64,000 nt of DNA from Microbulbifer agarilyticus (GCF_019800665.1 NZ_JAHVKO010000005.1:310001-374000), one strand, 5' to 3'. Positions 27,717-37,463 are shown, counted from the stretch's first letter. Notes: generated from the sequence alone by a model not told the origin. Made by a program: numbers and translations.

Positions 27717-29495
27717 TTAGCCTACCTGCTCTTCTTTCTGACGCAGGCGAATGCTCAGCTCACGCAACTGTTTGGCGTCTACCGCACCCGGCGCGTCGGT
27801 CATAACACAGGCCGCGCTCTGGGTTTTCGGGAAGGCGATCACGTCGCGAATCGACTCGCTGTCGGTCATCAGCATCACCAGACGGTCGAGGCCGAAGGCC
27901 AGACCACCGTGGGGAGGCGCACCGTATTTCAGCGCGTCCAGTAGGAAGCCGAACTTCTCGCGCTGTTCCTGCTCATCAATACCCAGCACGCGGAACACCG
28001 TTTCCTGCATGGACTGGTCGTGGATACGGATGGAACCGCCCCCCAGTTCGGTACCGTTTAGCACCATATCGTAAGCGCGGGACAGGGATTCCAGCGGATT
28101 CTTCTCCAGCTCTTCCGGCGCACACGACGGCGCGGTGAAGGGGTGGTGCAATGCGGTCAGGCTGCCGTCATCGTTCTCTTCGAACATTGGGAAGTCCACA
28201 ACCCACAGCGGCGCCCACTCGGCCACATACAGGTCCAAGTCTTCACCCAGCTTGCAACGCAGTGCACCCAGGGCTTCGGAAACCACCTTGCCCTTGTCGG
28301 CGCCGAAAAAGATCAGGTCGCCGTTTTCGGCGTTAAGGCGCTCGAGGATTGCGCCGCGCACGTCGTTCGGCAGGAACTTGACGATCGGCGACTGCAAACC
28401 GCCTTCCAGGTCGGACTTGTCGTTGACCTTGATGTACGCCAGGCCTTTTGCACCGTAGATGCTGACAAACTTGGTGTAGTCGTCGATCTGCTTACGGGTC
28501 AGTTTGTCATTGCCACCGGGAACCTTCAGCGCGGTCACCCGGCCTTTCGGATCATTGGCCGGACCGGAGAACACTTTGAAGTCCACTTCGGTCATCAAAT
28601 CTTTGATGTCGACCAGTTCCAGCGGGATACGCAGGTCTGGCTTGTCGGAACCGAATTTCGCCATCGCCTCACTGAACGGCATACGCGGGAACTCGCCCAG
28701 CTCGATACCTTTCAGTTCTTTGAACAGCTTGCGAATCATGTTTTCGGTGATCGACATGATCGCGTTTTCATCCAGGAACGCGGTCTCGATATCAATCTGG
28801 GTGAATTCCGGCTGACGGTCCGCGCGCAGGTCCTCATCGCGGAAGCACTTGGCGATCTGGTAGTAGCGGTCGAAGCCGGACACCATCAGCAACTGCTTGA
28901 ACAGCTGCGGCGACTGCGGCAGGGCGAAGAACTTGCCACCGTGGGTACGGCTGGGCACCAGGTAATCGCGGGCGCCTTCCGGGGTTGCGCGAGTCAGGAT
29001 CGGGGTTTCGATATCCAGGAAACCCTCGTCATCCAGGTAATTGCGGATGGCGTTGGTGATCTTGGAGCGGAAACGCAGGTTGTGCTGCATTTCGTTGCGA
29101 CGCAGGTCGAGGTAGCGGTACTTAAGGCGTACATCTTCGCCCACCGCAGTGTGCTCATCCAGCTGGAAAGGCGGGGTTTCTGCGCTGTTGAGAATTTCCA
29201 ACTGCAGGCCGTACACCTCGATCTCACCGGTGACCATATTCGGGTTCACCGCTTCCGGGGCCCGGGCGCGCACACGGCCGGTAACCTTGAGGACATATTC
29301 ACTGCGCACACGGTCGGCAAGTTCGAAATGCTCTGCCGCATCGGGATCGAAAACCACCTGGGCAATACCATCGCGGTCGCGCAGGTCGATAAAGATCACC
29401 CCACCGTGATCGCGGCGGCGGTCTACCCAGCCACACAGGGTTACTTCGCGGTCAATATCGGCGGATCGCAGGGCGCCACAATAGTCGGTGCGCAT
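27717..29495 (-). CDS. aspS: Aspartyl-tRNA synthetase
   Basis: A 592-residue class II synthetase of bacterial type. It has an N-terminal OB-fold anticodon-binding domain (residues 1-105), the catalytic core with motif 2 around [18 protein letters not shown], the bacterial GAD insertion (about 280-420), and motif 3 [13 protein letters not shown] near the end. Whether it also charges tRNA-Asn (non-discriminating type) cannot be decided here. It lies downstream of a small zinc-ribbon gene and upstream of yebC on the same strand. Confidence 0.98.
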   Translation of the reverse strand: MRTDYCGALRSADIDREVTLCGWVDRRRDHGGVIFIDLRDRDGIAQVVFDPDAAEHFELADRVRSEYVLKVTGRVRARAPEAVNPNMVTGEIEVYGLQLEILNSAETPPFQLDEHTAVGEDVRLKYRYLDLRRNEMQHNLRFRSKITNAIRNYLDDEGFLDIETPILTRATPEGARDYLVPSRTHGGKFFALPQSPQLFKQLLMVSGFDRYYQIAKCFRDEDLRADRQPEFTQIDIETAFLDENAIMSITENMIRKLFKELKGIELGEFPRMPFSEAMAKFGSDKPDLRIPLELVDIKDLMTEVDFKVFSGPANDPKGRVTALKVPGGNDKLTRKQIDDYTKFVSIYGAKGLAYIKVNDKSDLEGGLQSPIVKFLPNDVRGAILERLNAENGDLIFFGADKGKVVSEALGALRCKLGEDLDLYVAEWAPLWVVDFPMFEENDDGSLTALHHPFTAPSCAPEELEKNPLESLSRAYDMVLNGTELGGGSIRIHDQSMQETVFRVLGIDEQEQREKFGFLLDALKYGAPPHGGLAFGLDRLVMLMTDSESIRDVIAFPKTQSAACVMTDAPGAVDAKQLRELSIRLRQKEEQVG

Positions 29496-29537
29496 GGAGT
29501 CTTATTCCCTTAGTAGTATCGTCTTGTATTCGCTTTC

Positions 29538-29795
29538 TTAGCTGGCTTTGGCTTCCGAGCCACCGGATTTCCCGGCAGGCTTGGCGGCATCACCGGCAAG
29601 ATTCTTCTTGCTGCCGGTTTTGAAGTCGGTTTCGTACCAGCCGCCACCCTTGAGGCGGAATCCGGCGGCACTGATCTTTTTACTCAATTCCGCTTTGTTA
29701 CATTCTGGGCAATCGGTCAGCGGAGCATCGCTCATACGCTGCAGGGCTTCCATCTGGTGCCCACAGGCCTTGCACTGGTATTCGTAGATCGGCAT
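29538..29795 (-). CDS. FmdB-family zinc ribbon protein
   Basis: An 85-residue protein starting MPIYEYQCKACGH, the hallmark of the FmdB/CxxC_CxxC_SSSS family. Four cysteines in two CxxC pairs (CKAC and CPEC) form the zinc ribbon, and the Ala/Lys/Gly-rich tail is typical. The frame is open 48 codons further upstream, but conservation starts at MPIYEY. It often precedes aspS in gammaproteobacteria, as here, probably in one operon. Function unknown. Confidence 0.9.
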   Translation of the reverse strand: MPIYEYQCKACGHQMEALQRMSDAPLTDCPECNKAELSKKISAAGFRLKGGGWYETDFKTGSKKNLAGDAAKPAGKSGGSEAKAS

Positions 29796-30093
29796 GGCTC
29801 TAATCCGGATCTCACTGGATATAAAGGGGCGCAGATTATACATGAGCACCTGCATGGGAAGAAGCTGCCAACAAGCGGGAAAGCGCAATCCGGGCCAAAG
29901 AGGGCTATCGGTACCGCGCACTGACAATTTACGGGCCATTTTTCAGCCAAAACCCTGAAAAAAAGCACTTTTTTTCTGATTTAACCCGGTGCGCGCAGAA
30001 AAAAACTGGATATACTTCAGCTCAGTACTTCGGTTATCCCTGTTGTACACACACTTTCACTGGAATAAACACCTATATAGAAGGAAGCTAACG
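29796..30093. other. Divergent intergenic region between the zinc-ribbon gene and the HU-like gene
   Basis: About 300 bases, probably with promoters for both directions. The part near 29940-30060 is AT-rich. I found no small gene. No promoter element is clear enough to list separately. Confidence 0.5.
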
Positions 30094-30522
30094 ATGGCCG
30101 CGAAGAAAAAAGCAGCAGCTAAGAAAGCCCCCGCCAAGAAGGCAGCAGCCAAGAAGGCTCCAGCCAAGAAAGCAGCAGCCAAGGCCGCTCCGGCCAAGAA
30201 AGTGACTGCAATCAAAGACAAGTACACCAAAACTCAGATCCTGAACCAGATCGCCGAGAACACCGAGCTGTCCCGCAAGCAGGTTCAGTCTGTTCTGGAC
30301 GAGCTGAACGACCTGATCCACGGCCACATCAAGAAGCGCGCGGTTGGCGAATTCGCACTGCCGGGCCTGATGAAAATCACCACCGTGAAGAAGCCGGCCA
30401 AGAAGGCACGCAAGGGCATCAACCCGTTCACCGGCGAAGAGACCGTGTTCAAGGCCAAGCCTGCGAGCATTCAGGTGAAAATTCGCCCGCTGAAGAAGAT
30501 GAAGGAAATGGCCGAGTCCTAA
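30094..30522 (+). CDS. HU-family DNA-binding protein with histone H1-like N-terminal tail
   Basis: A 142-residue nucleoid protein. Residues 1 to about 38 are a Lys/Ala/Pro tail made of repeats like AAKKAPAKK, as in histone H1 and bacterial H1-like proteins. Residues about 45-140 form an HU/IHF-like fold ([20 protein letters not shown] and [11 protein letters not shown]). ATG at AAGGAAG is the clear start; the frame upstream is not conserved. The HU arm region ends [18 protein letters not shown], matching the HU consensus NPxTGE. The tail probably gives non-specific DNA or RNA binding. A strong terminator follows. HU proteins with such tails are known in several proteobacteria. Confidence 0.93.
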   Translation: MAAKKKAAAKKAPAKKAAAKKAPAKKAAAKAAPAKKVTAIKDKYTKTQILNQIAENTELSRKQVQSVLDELNDLIHGHIKKRAVGEFALPGLMKITTVKKPAKKARKGINPFTGEETVFKAKPASIQVKIRPLKKMKEMAES

Positions 30523-30543
30523 TCCTCGCGCTTCTCCGTCACG

Positions 30544-30570
30544 AAAACCCCGCTTCTGCGGGGTTTTCTG
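30544..30570 (+). terminator. Intrinsic terminator after the HU-like gene
   Basis: AAAACCCCGC-TTCT-GCGGGGTTTT is a perfect 10-bp stem with a 4-base loop and T run. Confidence 0.93.
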
Positions 30571-30655
30571 TTTATGGCTCCCCCTACCAATAGGGGCATC
30601 CTGCAGCGTAAAATGGCCGCCCTTACAATTTCACACACAGAACAAAGAAAGCACT

Positions 30656-32386
30656 ATGCGCGCATCCCGCTATCTGATTGCCACCCAGAAAGAAACCCCC
30701 AATGACGCAGTAGTCATCAGTCATCAGTTGATGCTGCGTGCCGGCATGATCCGCCGCCTTTCCTCTGGACTGTACACCTGGCTGCCCACTGGCCTGCGCG
30801 TACTGCGCAAGGTGGAGCGCATCGTACGCGAAGAAATGAACAGCGCGGGTGCACTGGAAGTGTTGATGCCGGTGGTACAGCCATCGGAGCTGTGGGAAGA
30901 GTCTGGCCGCTGGCAGCAGTACGGTCCGGAACTGCTGCGCATTCAGGATCGCCACGACAACGCCTTTTGCCTCGGCCCAACCCACGAGGAAGTGATCACC
31001 GACCTGATCCGCACCGAGGTAAACAGCTACAAACAGCTGCCGGCAAACTTTTACCAGATCCAGACCAAATTCCGCGATGAAATCCGTCCGCGCTTCGGTG
31101 TAATGCGCGCGCGCGAGTTCACCATGAAGGACGCCTACTCCTTTCACCTCGGCGCCGAGTCGCTGCAGGAAACCTACGATGTAATGCACGGTGCCTACTG
31201 CCGCATCTTCGACCGCATTGGTCTGGATTACCGCCCGGTACTGGCGGACACGGGCTCCATCGGTGGCTCCCACTCCCATGAATTCCACGTTCTGGCGCAG
31301 AGCGGTGAAGACGACATCGCCTTCTCTTCTGGAAGCCGCTACGCCGCCAACGTCGAGCTGGCAGAAGCCGTTGCCCCCGCCGGCGAGCGCCCGGCGCCCA
31401 GCAAGGCCATGGAAGAACTGCACACCCCGGGCCACAAGACCATCGCCGCACTGGAAGAGGCTTACGGCATTGCCGCGAATACTTCCGTAAAAACCCTGAT
31501 CGTACTGGGTGAAACCGAAGAGGAAGGTGGCGAAGCGCCGCTGGTCGCCCTGGTACTGCGCGGCGACCACGACCTGAATGAACTGAAAGCCGAGAAACTG
31601 ACCGGTGTTGCCAGCCCGCTGGAGTTCGCCCCGGAAGCGCGCATCGCCGCGGAACTGGGTTGCGGCATCGGCTCACTCGGCCCGGTCGGCATGCAGATCG
31701 ATGTCATCGTCGACCGTGCCGCGGCACACCTGGCGGACTTTGTCTGCGGTGCCAACAAGGGCGACTACCACCTGACAGGTGTGAACTGGGAGCGCGACGT
31801 AACGTTGGGACGCGTGGAAGACCTGCGCAATGTGGTTCCCGGCGATGCCAGCCCCGACGGCCAGGGCACCCTGGAAATCAAACGCGGTATCGAGGTGGGC
31901 CACATCTTCCAGCTGGGCACCAAGTACAGTGAAGCCATGAATGCCAGCGTACTGGATGAAAATGGTAAAGAGCAGGTCATGACCATGGGCTGCTACGGCA
32001 TTGGCGTTTCCCGGGTGGTTGCCGCCGCGATCGAGCAGAACCACGATGACGCTGGCATTATCTGGCCGGAAGCTATTGCACCGTTCCAGCTGGCGATTGT
32101 GCCGATCAATATGCACAAGAGCGAAGCCGTGCAGCAGAAGTGTGAGCACATCTACGAGACATTGACCGCGAAAGGTATCGATGTACTGCTTATGGACGAG
32201 CCCAAGGCGCGTCTGGGCGGCATGCTCGCAGATGTGGAACTGATGGGCATCCCGCACCGCATCGTGGTTGGCGATCGCGGCCTGGAAAAAGGTAATATCG
32301 AGTACAAAGGTCGCAGAGACTCCGAGAACCAGGAGTTTTCCGCCGATCAGATCCTGGATATTTTACTCGAGAAAATCCCGCACTGA
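30656..32386 (+). CDS. proS: Prolyl-tRNA synthetase, bacterial type with editing domain
   Basis: A 576-residue class II synthetase. The catalytic core includes motif 2 ([20 protein letters not shown]) and motif 3 ([17 protein letters not shown]). It is split by an INS editing domain (about 225-405) that hydrolyses Ala-tRNA-Pro. The C-terminal anticodon-binding domain spans about 475-576. The stop codon overlaps the next start (TGATG), so the lytic transglycosylase gene is co-translated. proS followed by a transglycosylase gene also occurs in Pseudomonas and relatives. Confidence 0.98.
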   Translation: MRASRYLIATQKETPNDAVVISHQLMLRAGMIRRLSSGLYTWLPTGLRVLRKVERIVREEMNSAGALEVLMPVVQPSELWEESGRWQQYGPELLRIQDRHDNAFCLGPTHEEVITDLIRTEVNSYKQLPANFYQIQTKFRDEIRPRFGVMRAREFTMKDAYSFHLGAESLQETYDVMHGAYCRIFDRIGLDYRPVLADTGSIGGSHSHEFHVLAQSGEDDIAFSSGSRYAANVELAEAVAPAGERPAPSKAMEELHTPGHKTIAALEEAYGIAANTSVKTLIVLGETEEEGGEAPLVALVLRGDHDLNELKAEKLTGVASPLEFAPEARIAAELGCGIGSLGPVGMQIDVIVDRAAAHLADFVCGANKGDYHLTGVNWERDVTLGRVEDLRNVVPGDASPDGQGTLEIKRGIEVGHIFQLGTKYSEAMNASVLDENGKEQVMTMGCYGIGVSRVVAAAIEQNHDDAGIIWPEAIAPFQLAIVPINMHKSEAVQQKCEHIYETLTAKGIDVLLMDEPKARLGGMLADVELMGIPHRIVVGDRGLEKGNIEYKGRRDSENQEFSADQILDILLEKIPH

Positions 32387-32961
32387 TGAAACTTGCCCTC
32401 GCCACACTCAAGCTTTGTCAGCTGTGCCTGTTTTGCCTGCTGAGCAGCGCGGTATCCGCCCAGTCCAAGGAGGCGGACCCGCAGCTGCTGGCAGCGCTGA
32501 AAGGCGCGGTGACCGAAGCCGACTCGTTTGTCGACCGCTTCGATGCGGAAGTGTGGCTGATGGCAAAATCGCAACCGCTGGCGCGCTACATCAAAGATCC
32601 CGAGCGGCGCATGCATGTGCTCAAGGCCATTCACCGGGAAGCCACCCGCGCAGACCTACAGCCGGAAATCGTGCTGGCGGTTATTCAAATAGAAAGTGCC
32701 TTTGACCCCTACGCCGTGTCGCGGGTGGGAGCACAGGGGATGATGCAGGTAATGCCGTTCTGGAAAAATGAAATTGGCCGTCCGGAAGATAACCTGATCG
32801 ATATGGACACCAACCTTCGCTACGGTTGCACCATCCTCAAACACTACATCAAGAAGGCCAAGGGCAATATGCCCAACGCGCTGGCCTACTACAACGGCAG
32901 CTACGGCCGCCACACCTACAGCCGCAAGGTCCTGGATGCCTGGGTAGATCGCTGGCGCTAG
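32386..32961 (+). CDS. Secreted lytic transglycosylase (SLT domain)
   Basis: A 191-residue periplasmic enzyme with a signal peptide cut near SSAVSAQ. The SLT domain has the catalytic Glu E103 in IQIESAFDPYAVS, the GAQGMMQVMP motif, and ALAYYNGS near the end. Such enzymes cleave peptidoglycan between MurNAc and GlcNAc with 1,6-anhydro bond formation. It is small, with no extra binding domain visible. Translational overlap with proS is probably historical rather than functional. Whether the protein is soluble or membrane-bound is not clear; there is no lipobox. Confidence 0.93.
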   Translation: MKLALATLKLCQLCLFCLLSSAVSAQSKEADPQLLAALKGAVTEADSFVDRFDAEVWLMAKSQPLARYIKDPERRMHVLKAIHREATRADLQPEIVLAVIQIESAFDPYAVSRVGAQGMMQVMPFWKNEIGRPEDNLIDMDTNLRYGCTILKHYIKKAKGNMPNALAYYNGSYGRHTYSRKVLDAWVDRWR

Positions 32962-33023
32962 CGCGCGACAACCCTCAGGTATTAGTAAAAAATAAAAAGC
33001 ACACGGGAAGAGGTACCTGATCC

Positions 33024-34058
33024 ATGGCGTATAGCTTTTTTACCGGCGCAGCCTGCGGTTTGCTGCTGCTGGCCGCGGTCAGGATTTCCATTGGCCACAA
33101 GCGCAGAGACAGCCGCTGGCTAGTTGTATTGCTGCTGGGTATTTTTTGCTACCTGCTCGGACCACTGCTCAGCGATCAGAACTTTCATGTTCGCCTGCTG
33201 GTGTCCCTCCCCACCATTTTGATTCCCGGCACCTTCTGGCTGTTTACCCACCAGTTATGCAGTGATCAGGAGGCGTTTCCCAAGTGGGGCTGGGGAATCA
33301 TTGCCGTGGGGCTCGCGATCGACTTTGCCAGCCAGCTGAACCTGCACCACTTCTTTTACCTGTTCGCACAACCGTTCAAGCTCGGCCTGATTGGCGCGGG
33401 ACTGGCGACGCTGCTGCAGCAATTACAGTCCGACCTAGTCGCTGAGCGCCGTCAGCTACGCATCACTCTTTTAATTGCCATTGGCGGATACATGCTTATC
33501 GTGGTGTGTGCGGAGTTTTTGTTTTCCTTCCTGCCGACGCCTGCGGGTATCCCCACCCTGCATGCAGTAACCGCAACCTTACTGGCGTTTGGAGCCTGCT
33601 TCTGGCTGCTGTCCCTTTCGCCCAAGGCGCTTGAAGATTCATTGCCTCCGGCAAGTCACGTACCCGAAATTGACGAGGCGCCGGAGAAAACACTGGAGCC
33701 ACTGGACGAGCCACAACGTCAGCTGCTGGTGCGCCTACAGGACCATATGGCGGCGGGAGGTTACCGTCACACCGGGTTGACCATTCGGGAGTTGGCGGAA
33801 CAGCTGGACGCAAAAGAACACGTCCTGCGCGCATTAATCAACAAGCACTTGGGGTTTCGGAATTTTAACGAGTACCTGAACCAGTATCGTATTGACGAGG
33901 CGAGCCAGCGCCTGGCTGACCCGGATGAGGCGCACCTGCCGGTGCTAAGTATTGCGCTGGATATCGGCTACCGCTCGCTCAGCCCGTTTAACGCCGCATT
34001 CAAACGCCGGCACGAGAAGACACCAACGGAGTTCCGGCGAGAAGCACTGCCAAGCTAA
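33024..34058 (+). CDS. Membrane-anchored AraC-family transcriptional regulator
   Basis: 344 residues. The N-terminal 200 residues carry about six hydrophobic segments, including LLGIFCYLLGPLL, LLVSLPTILIPGTFWLF and LLIAIGGYMLIVVCAEFLF. A cytoplasmic linker follows, then an AraC-type double helix-turn-helix (about 250-340) with LTIRELAEQLDAKEHVLRAL and the conserved GYRSLSPFNAAFKR...TPTEFR. Regulators with this design sense membrane or envelope signals directly. It starts 62 bases after the transglycosylase gene on the same strand. The target genes are not evident. Confidence 0.9.
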   Translation: MAYSFFTGAACGLLLLAAVRISIGHKRRDSRWLVVLLLGIFCYLLGPLLSDQNFHVRLLVSLPTILIPGTFWLFTHQLCSDQEAFPKWGWGIIAVGLAIDFASQLNLHHFFYLFAQPFKLGLIGAGLATLLQQLQSDLVAERRQLRITLLIAIGGYMLIVVCAEFLFSFLPTPAGIPTLHAVTATLLAFGACFWLLSLSPKALEDSLPPASHVPEIDEAPEKTLEPLDEPQRQLLVRLQDHMAAGGYRHTGLTIRELAEQLDAKEHVLRALINKHLGFRNFNEYLNQYRIDEASQRLADPDEAHLPVLSIALDIGYRSLSPFNAAFKRRHEKTPTEFRREALPS

Positions 34059-34301
34059 CGGCAGATGCGCTGAAACGACACAGATCTGTTCAAAAAACCG
34101 TCATAATTTTGGCTAGGCTTACGCCAACTGACGTCGGATAGGCCAAACTGAATCCTGCAGGACCTGCGCTACAGGCAATTAGCCCAGTCACCACTTCGCC
34201 TGTAGTTCAGGCTCCTGCAAACCCTCTCTATCCCGCCCCAGTCGAACCCGGGACGAAAAGCTACGCAGCCTGCAGGCTATTCACAATGCAGGCCTGCCAG
34301 C

Positions 34302-34613
34302 TCACTGTTTCGGTTTGGACATAAACTCGATCAACGCTTTGTAGTCTTCATCGCTGCAATCGGCACACATGCCGCCCGGAGGCATGGCATTGAGGCCGTT
34401 TTTTATCGAGTTAACCAGCGTGTCCATGCCTTTATCCAGGCGCGGTTTCCAGGCTTCCACATCGTGTACCTTCGGTGCGTTGGCCACCCCGGTATCGTGA
34501 CAGATGTGACAGGACTTCTTGTACTTGTCCTCGACACTATCCGCCTGTGCGTGACCGCCAAGAACCAGGCCACACGCGACGAATGCAAGTGAACAGATTG
34601 TCGTAAATTTCAT
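34302..34613 (-). CDS. Cytochrome c5-like monohaem protein
   Basis: A 103-residue periplasmic c-type cytochrome with a signal peptide ending near GGHAQA. Haem is attached at C35-x-x-C38-H39 (CHICH), and M77 in NAMPPGG is the probable sixth ligand. C83 and C86 (CADC) match the disulfide found in cytochrome c5 of Azotobacter and Shewanella. The start gives a normal signal peptide and follows AAAGG; a start seven codons earlier is less likely. It is a small electron carrier, probably feeding terminal oxidases. It is divergent from the isomerase gene. Confidence 0.92.
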   Translation of the reverse strand: MKFTTICSLAFVACGLVLGGHAQADSVEDKYKKSCHICHDTGVANAPKVHDVEAWKPRLDKGMDTLVNSIKNGLNAMPPGGMCADCSDEDYKALIEFMSKPKQ

Positions 34614-34850
34614 TACAAAAACCTTTATTACCATTGAAGCTGCGCCAAATACTACTCCAGCGTTCAGTGTAGTTTCCCGTTGCCGTGAATTACTACATTT
34701 CTTGCCTATTTCCCCTGACCCCGTGTTTTTTCACCAACTATATTCCCTTTCGAATGCGCGAGCATGGACTACCCTCAAGGGTATGAGAATTTTTTCTCAC
34801 TGAGCTTTACCTGTCGTCACGTCATAACATCGATAAATCGGAGTTCACAG

Positions 34851-35756
34851 ATGAAGCTGCATTGGATCAAGGATCCCAGTGTCCAGTTTGCCCTGATCGG
34901 GGCGCTACTCTTTGGTGTCAGCAGTATTTTTCAGAGTGGCAGCTTCGCCTCTAAAGAAGAGATCCTCATCAGTGAGGCGCGCATTCGCAACATCTCCTCA
35001 ATCTTTGAACGGGGCTGGCAGCGTCCGCCCAGCGACCAGGAGCTCCAACGCCTGATCGACGAGTATGTGCGCGAAGAGGTACTTTACCGTGAAGCGCTGA
35101 ATATGGGGCTCGACCAGAACGACGCGGTTATCCGCCGCCGTCTGCGCACCAAGATGGAATTCCTGGCAAAAGACCTGGTGGATGCCATCGAGCCGTCCGA
35201 GCAGATACTGCAGCAATTCCACCAGGAAAATTTGCAGGAATACACCAGCCCGGCGCAATACAGTTTTGAGCAGATTTTTCTCGACAGTGATAAGCGCGCC
35301 GAAGTCGCAGAAGACGCCCGTATCGTTCTCACCCGCCTGACCGCCGGCCGCGATCCACGCAAGCTCGGTGATCGCTCGCTATTGGATTATCGATTCGAGT
35401 CGGTAACACCGGAACGTATTGACCGTGTTTTCGGCAGCGACTTTTCTCTGCAGCTTGTCGACCTGCCCACCAGTGAATGGACCGGACCACTGACCTCGGC
35501 CTACGGCGAGCATCTGGTGCGCATTACCGAACTGGTACCCGAAGTTCAGCCAGCGTTTACTGAAATCCGCGACCAGATACTGAGCGACTGGCAAGAGGCA
35601 GAGCGCAAAGACGTGCTGCACGTCCAGTATCAAACCCTGCGGGACAAATACACGGTTTCCATCGCGCCGCTGTCACCCGCTGCGGAATCTACATCGGCAG
35701 AGTCCCCAATAACCGCTACGGATGAGCCCGCCGCCGGGGAGGTCGCCCGCCAGTGA
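34851..35756 (+). CDS. Membrane-anchored peptidyl-prolyl isomerase (parvulin type)
   Basis: A 301-residue protein with one N-terminal membrane anchor (about residues 9-27, FALIGALLFGVSSIF) and a periplasmic body. A SurA/PpiD-like helical region (about 35-120) precedes a rotamase-like domain (about 125-265). CGGAG precedes the ATG. The last 30 residues are low-complexity Ser/Thr/Ala/Glu. It overlaps the start of the HupE/UreJ gene (GTGA), so the two are translationally coupled. This suggests the isomerase helps fold or assemble a protein handled with the HupE-like partner. Catalytic residues are not strongly conserved to the eye, so activity is uncertain. Confidence 0.85.
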   Translation: MKLHWIKDPSVQFALIGALLFGVSSIFQSGSFASKEEILISEARIRNISSIFERGWQRPPSDQELQRLIDEYVREEVLYREALNMGLDQNDAVIRRRLRTKMEFLAKDLVDAIEPSEQILQQFHQENLQEYTSPAQYSFEQIFLDSDKRAEVAEDARIVLTRLTAGRDPRKLGDRSLLDYRFESVTPERIDRVFGSDFSLQLVDLPTSEWTGPLTSAYGEHLVRITELVPEVQPAFTEIRDQILSDWQEAERKDVLHVQYQTLRDKYTVSIAPLSPAAESTSAESPITATDEPAAGEVARQ

Positions 35757-36766
35757 AAAGCCTGCTTGCGGTGTTCATCCTGCTGCTGTCATTCTCGCTG
35801 CAGGCGCACGAATTGCGCCCTGCGGCTTTGACCTTGCAGGAAGTCGTTCCGGGAGAGTTTGACGTGACCTGGCGCGTGCCGGCGCAGGGAGACCTGAGGT
35901 TGTCACTGGATGTGGTTTTTGACCAGCAAAGCCAGCCTCGAAGTTTGCCCACCGCACTTTTTGCCGGCGGCTATTACGTGGAGCGTTGGCGCGCGAGCCA
36001 TCCAAATGGGTTTGTTGACAGCACTATCGCGATCGATGGCCTGGAAAACACCCTCACGGATACTCTGGTACGCATCCAATGGCTGGATGGGCGCGAGCAG
36101 GTGGCGCGCCTGTTGCCGGATAGCCCGCAAATGCGGGTAGAAAACAAAGCGGGCAAAAGGGAGATTGCCAGCATGTACTTTGTTTTAGGTGTTGAACATA
36201 TTTTACTGGGCATCGACCACCTGCTGTTTGTGCTGGCGTTGATGGTCCTGGTCACCGGGACCAAGCAGCTGATCACCACCATCACCGCCTTTACCCTTGC
36301 CCACAGTATTACCCTGGCGGCAGCGGTGCTCGGGCTTGTGTCAGTTCCTCAGGGGCCGGTGGAAGCGGTGATTGCCCTGAGCATTGTGTTTATCGCGGTG
36401 GAAATACTGCACAAGCTGGAAGGTCGCAGCACCCTCGCCATTCGCAAGCCCTGGCTGGTGGCATTTGCATTCGGTCTGCTGCACGGCTTTGGGTTCGCCG
36501 GAGCACTCTCCGAAATCGGCGTACCCGCCCACGAAATCCCCCTATCACTGGCGGTATTCAACCTGGGTGTAGAGGCCGGCCAACTGGCCTTTATCGTCGC
36601 GGTAAGCATGTTGACGCTAACGTTGAGGAAGCTACCCAGCGTGCACCAGTGGGAACTGCGCACCGGCCATTCGGCGAGTGTCGCCAGTGCACTGCCAGTC
36701 GCTTATCTGGTGGGGGGAGTCTCCGCGCTGTGGCTGGTGGATCGGACCATTGCTCTGGTGATCTGA
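35753..36766 (+). CDS. HupE/UreJ-family membrane protein
   Basis: 337 residues, starting at GTG with GGGGAGG upstream and overlapping the isomerase stop. A signal peptide and a periplasmic domain of about 125 residues precede six or more membrane helices. The first helix after the domain carries the family motif HILLGIDHLLFVLAL, with histidines and an Asp that may bind metal. A further motif is FGLLHGFGFAGAL. HupE and UreJ proteins transport nickel or cobalt, but this large-ectodomain version occurs widely without urease or hydrogenase genes and its substrate is unknown. None of those enzymes is encoded in the window. Confidence 0.88.
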   Translation: MKSLLAVFILLLSFSLQAHELRPAALTLQEVVPGEFDVTWRVPAQGDLRLSLDVVFDQQSQPRSLPTALFAGGYYVERWRASHPNGFVDSTIAIDGLENTLTDTLVRIQWLDGREQVARLLPDSPQMRVENKAGKREIASMYFVLGVEHILLGIDHLLFVLALMVLVTGTKQLITTITAFTLAHSITLAAAVLGLVSVPQGPVEAVIALSIVFIAVEILHKLEGRSTLAIRKPWLVAFAFGLLHGFGFAGALSEIGVPAHEIPLSLAVFNLGVEAGQLAFIVAVSMLTLTLRKLPSVHQWELRTGHSASVASALPVAYLVGGVSALWLVDRTIALVI

Positions 36767-36843
36767 TTTGCAGATATCTGCGCCAAGCGCGGTATTGGCT
36801 GGATGGTGGGCTGCTCATCCAAGAATAACTAGCTCTGGAAAAA

Positions 36844-37320
36844 CTAGTCCTGGAACAACAACTCGAGCGGATAACCATTAAACGGTTTGGTTTTTTCAAT
36901 CACCAGATGTGAAGTCATGCGGGTAATAGCCGCATCTTCATCGGCCAGCAATTGCTCGGACACCCGGTTAAAGTCGCCGGCGTCCGGGCACACAAACCGC
37001 AGCATATAGTCGAACTCGCCAGACATTTTCACACAGGAAACAATCTGCTCAATCTTGTTGATGGCGCGACGAAAGCTTTCGCTGGTGCGCGCGTCCTGGC
37101 GCTTGAGTGCCACGTTTACATAGAACTCCGCATGACGCACCTTGTCGAGGTTCACCTCGGCCTGGTACTCGCGAATAAACTTCTCACTGGTGAGTTTCTT
37201 TACCCGCGCCAGACAGGCACTTTCCGACAAACCTATCTGATCCGCCAGGTTCAGATTGCTGATACGCGCATTGGTCTGCAGGACTTCCAGGATTTTGAGG
37301 TTGTGGCGATCAATTTTCAC
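36844..37320 (-). CDS. Lrp/AsnC-family transcriptional regulator
   Basis: A 158-residue regulator with an N-terminal helix-turn-helix (NLADQIGLSESACLARVKKL) and a C-terminal ligand-binding RAM domain (from about residue 65). Members sense amino acids. It lies 126 bases downstream of the AruH-like aminotransferase gene on the same strand and is a good candidate to control it, in response to arginine or a related amino acid. That link rests on adjacency only. Confidence 0.93.
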   Translation of the reverse strand: MKIDRHNLKILEVLQTNARISNLNLADQIGLSESACLARVKKLTSEKFIREYQAEVNLDKVRHAEFYVNVALKRQDARTSESFRRAINKIEQIVSCVKMSGEFDYMLRFVCPDAGDFNRVSEQLLADEDAAITRMTSHLVIEKTKPFNGYPLELLFQD

Positions 37321-37418
37321 GGCAAATGCTATCGACTGATTTCTTAAACAGGGTCAATTCCGAAACAGCATAGCGGGAAATACGCGACACCGAAACACAT
37401 GATCGGCAACTCGGCATA

Positions 37419-37463
37419 ATCCCGCCTTCAACTATCCCACCTTCTACTATCCCGCCTTCAGGC
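37419..37463 (-). repeat. Three tandem 15-bp repeats across the aminotransferase stop codon
   Basis: The plus-strand units are ATCCCGCCTTCAACT, ATCCCACCTTCTACT and ATCCCGCCTTCAGGC. The third contains the last codons of the aminotransferase. As the period is five codons, each unit preserves the reading frame. Confidence 0.75.

Noticed and set aside
34265-34300. GCCTGCA/TGCAGGC inverted repeat downstream of cytochrome c5
   Set aside because: The 12-base loop and lack of a proper T run make it a poor terminator candidate.
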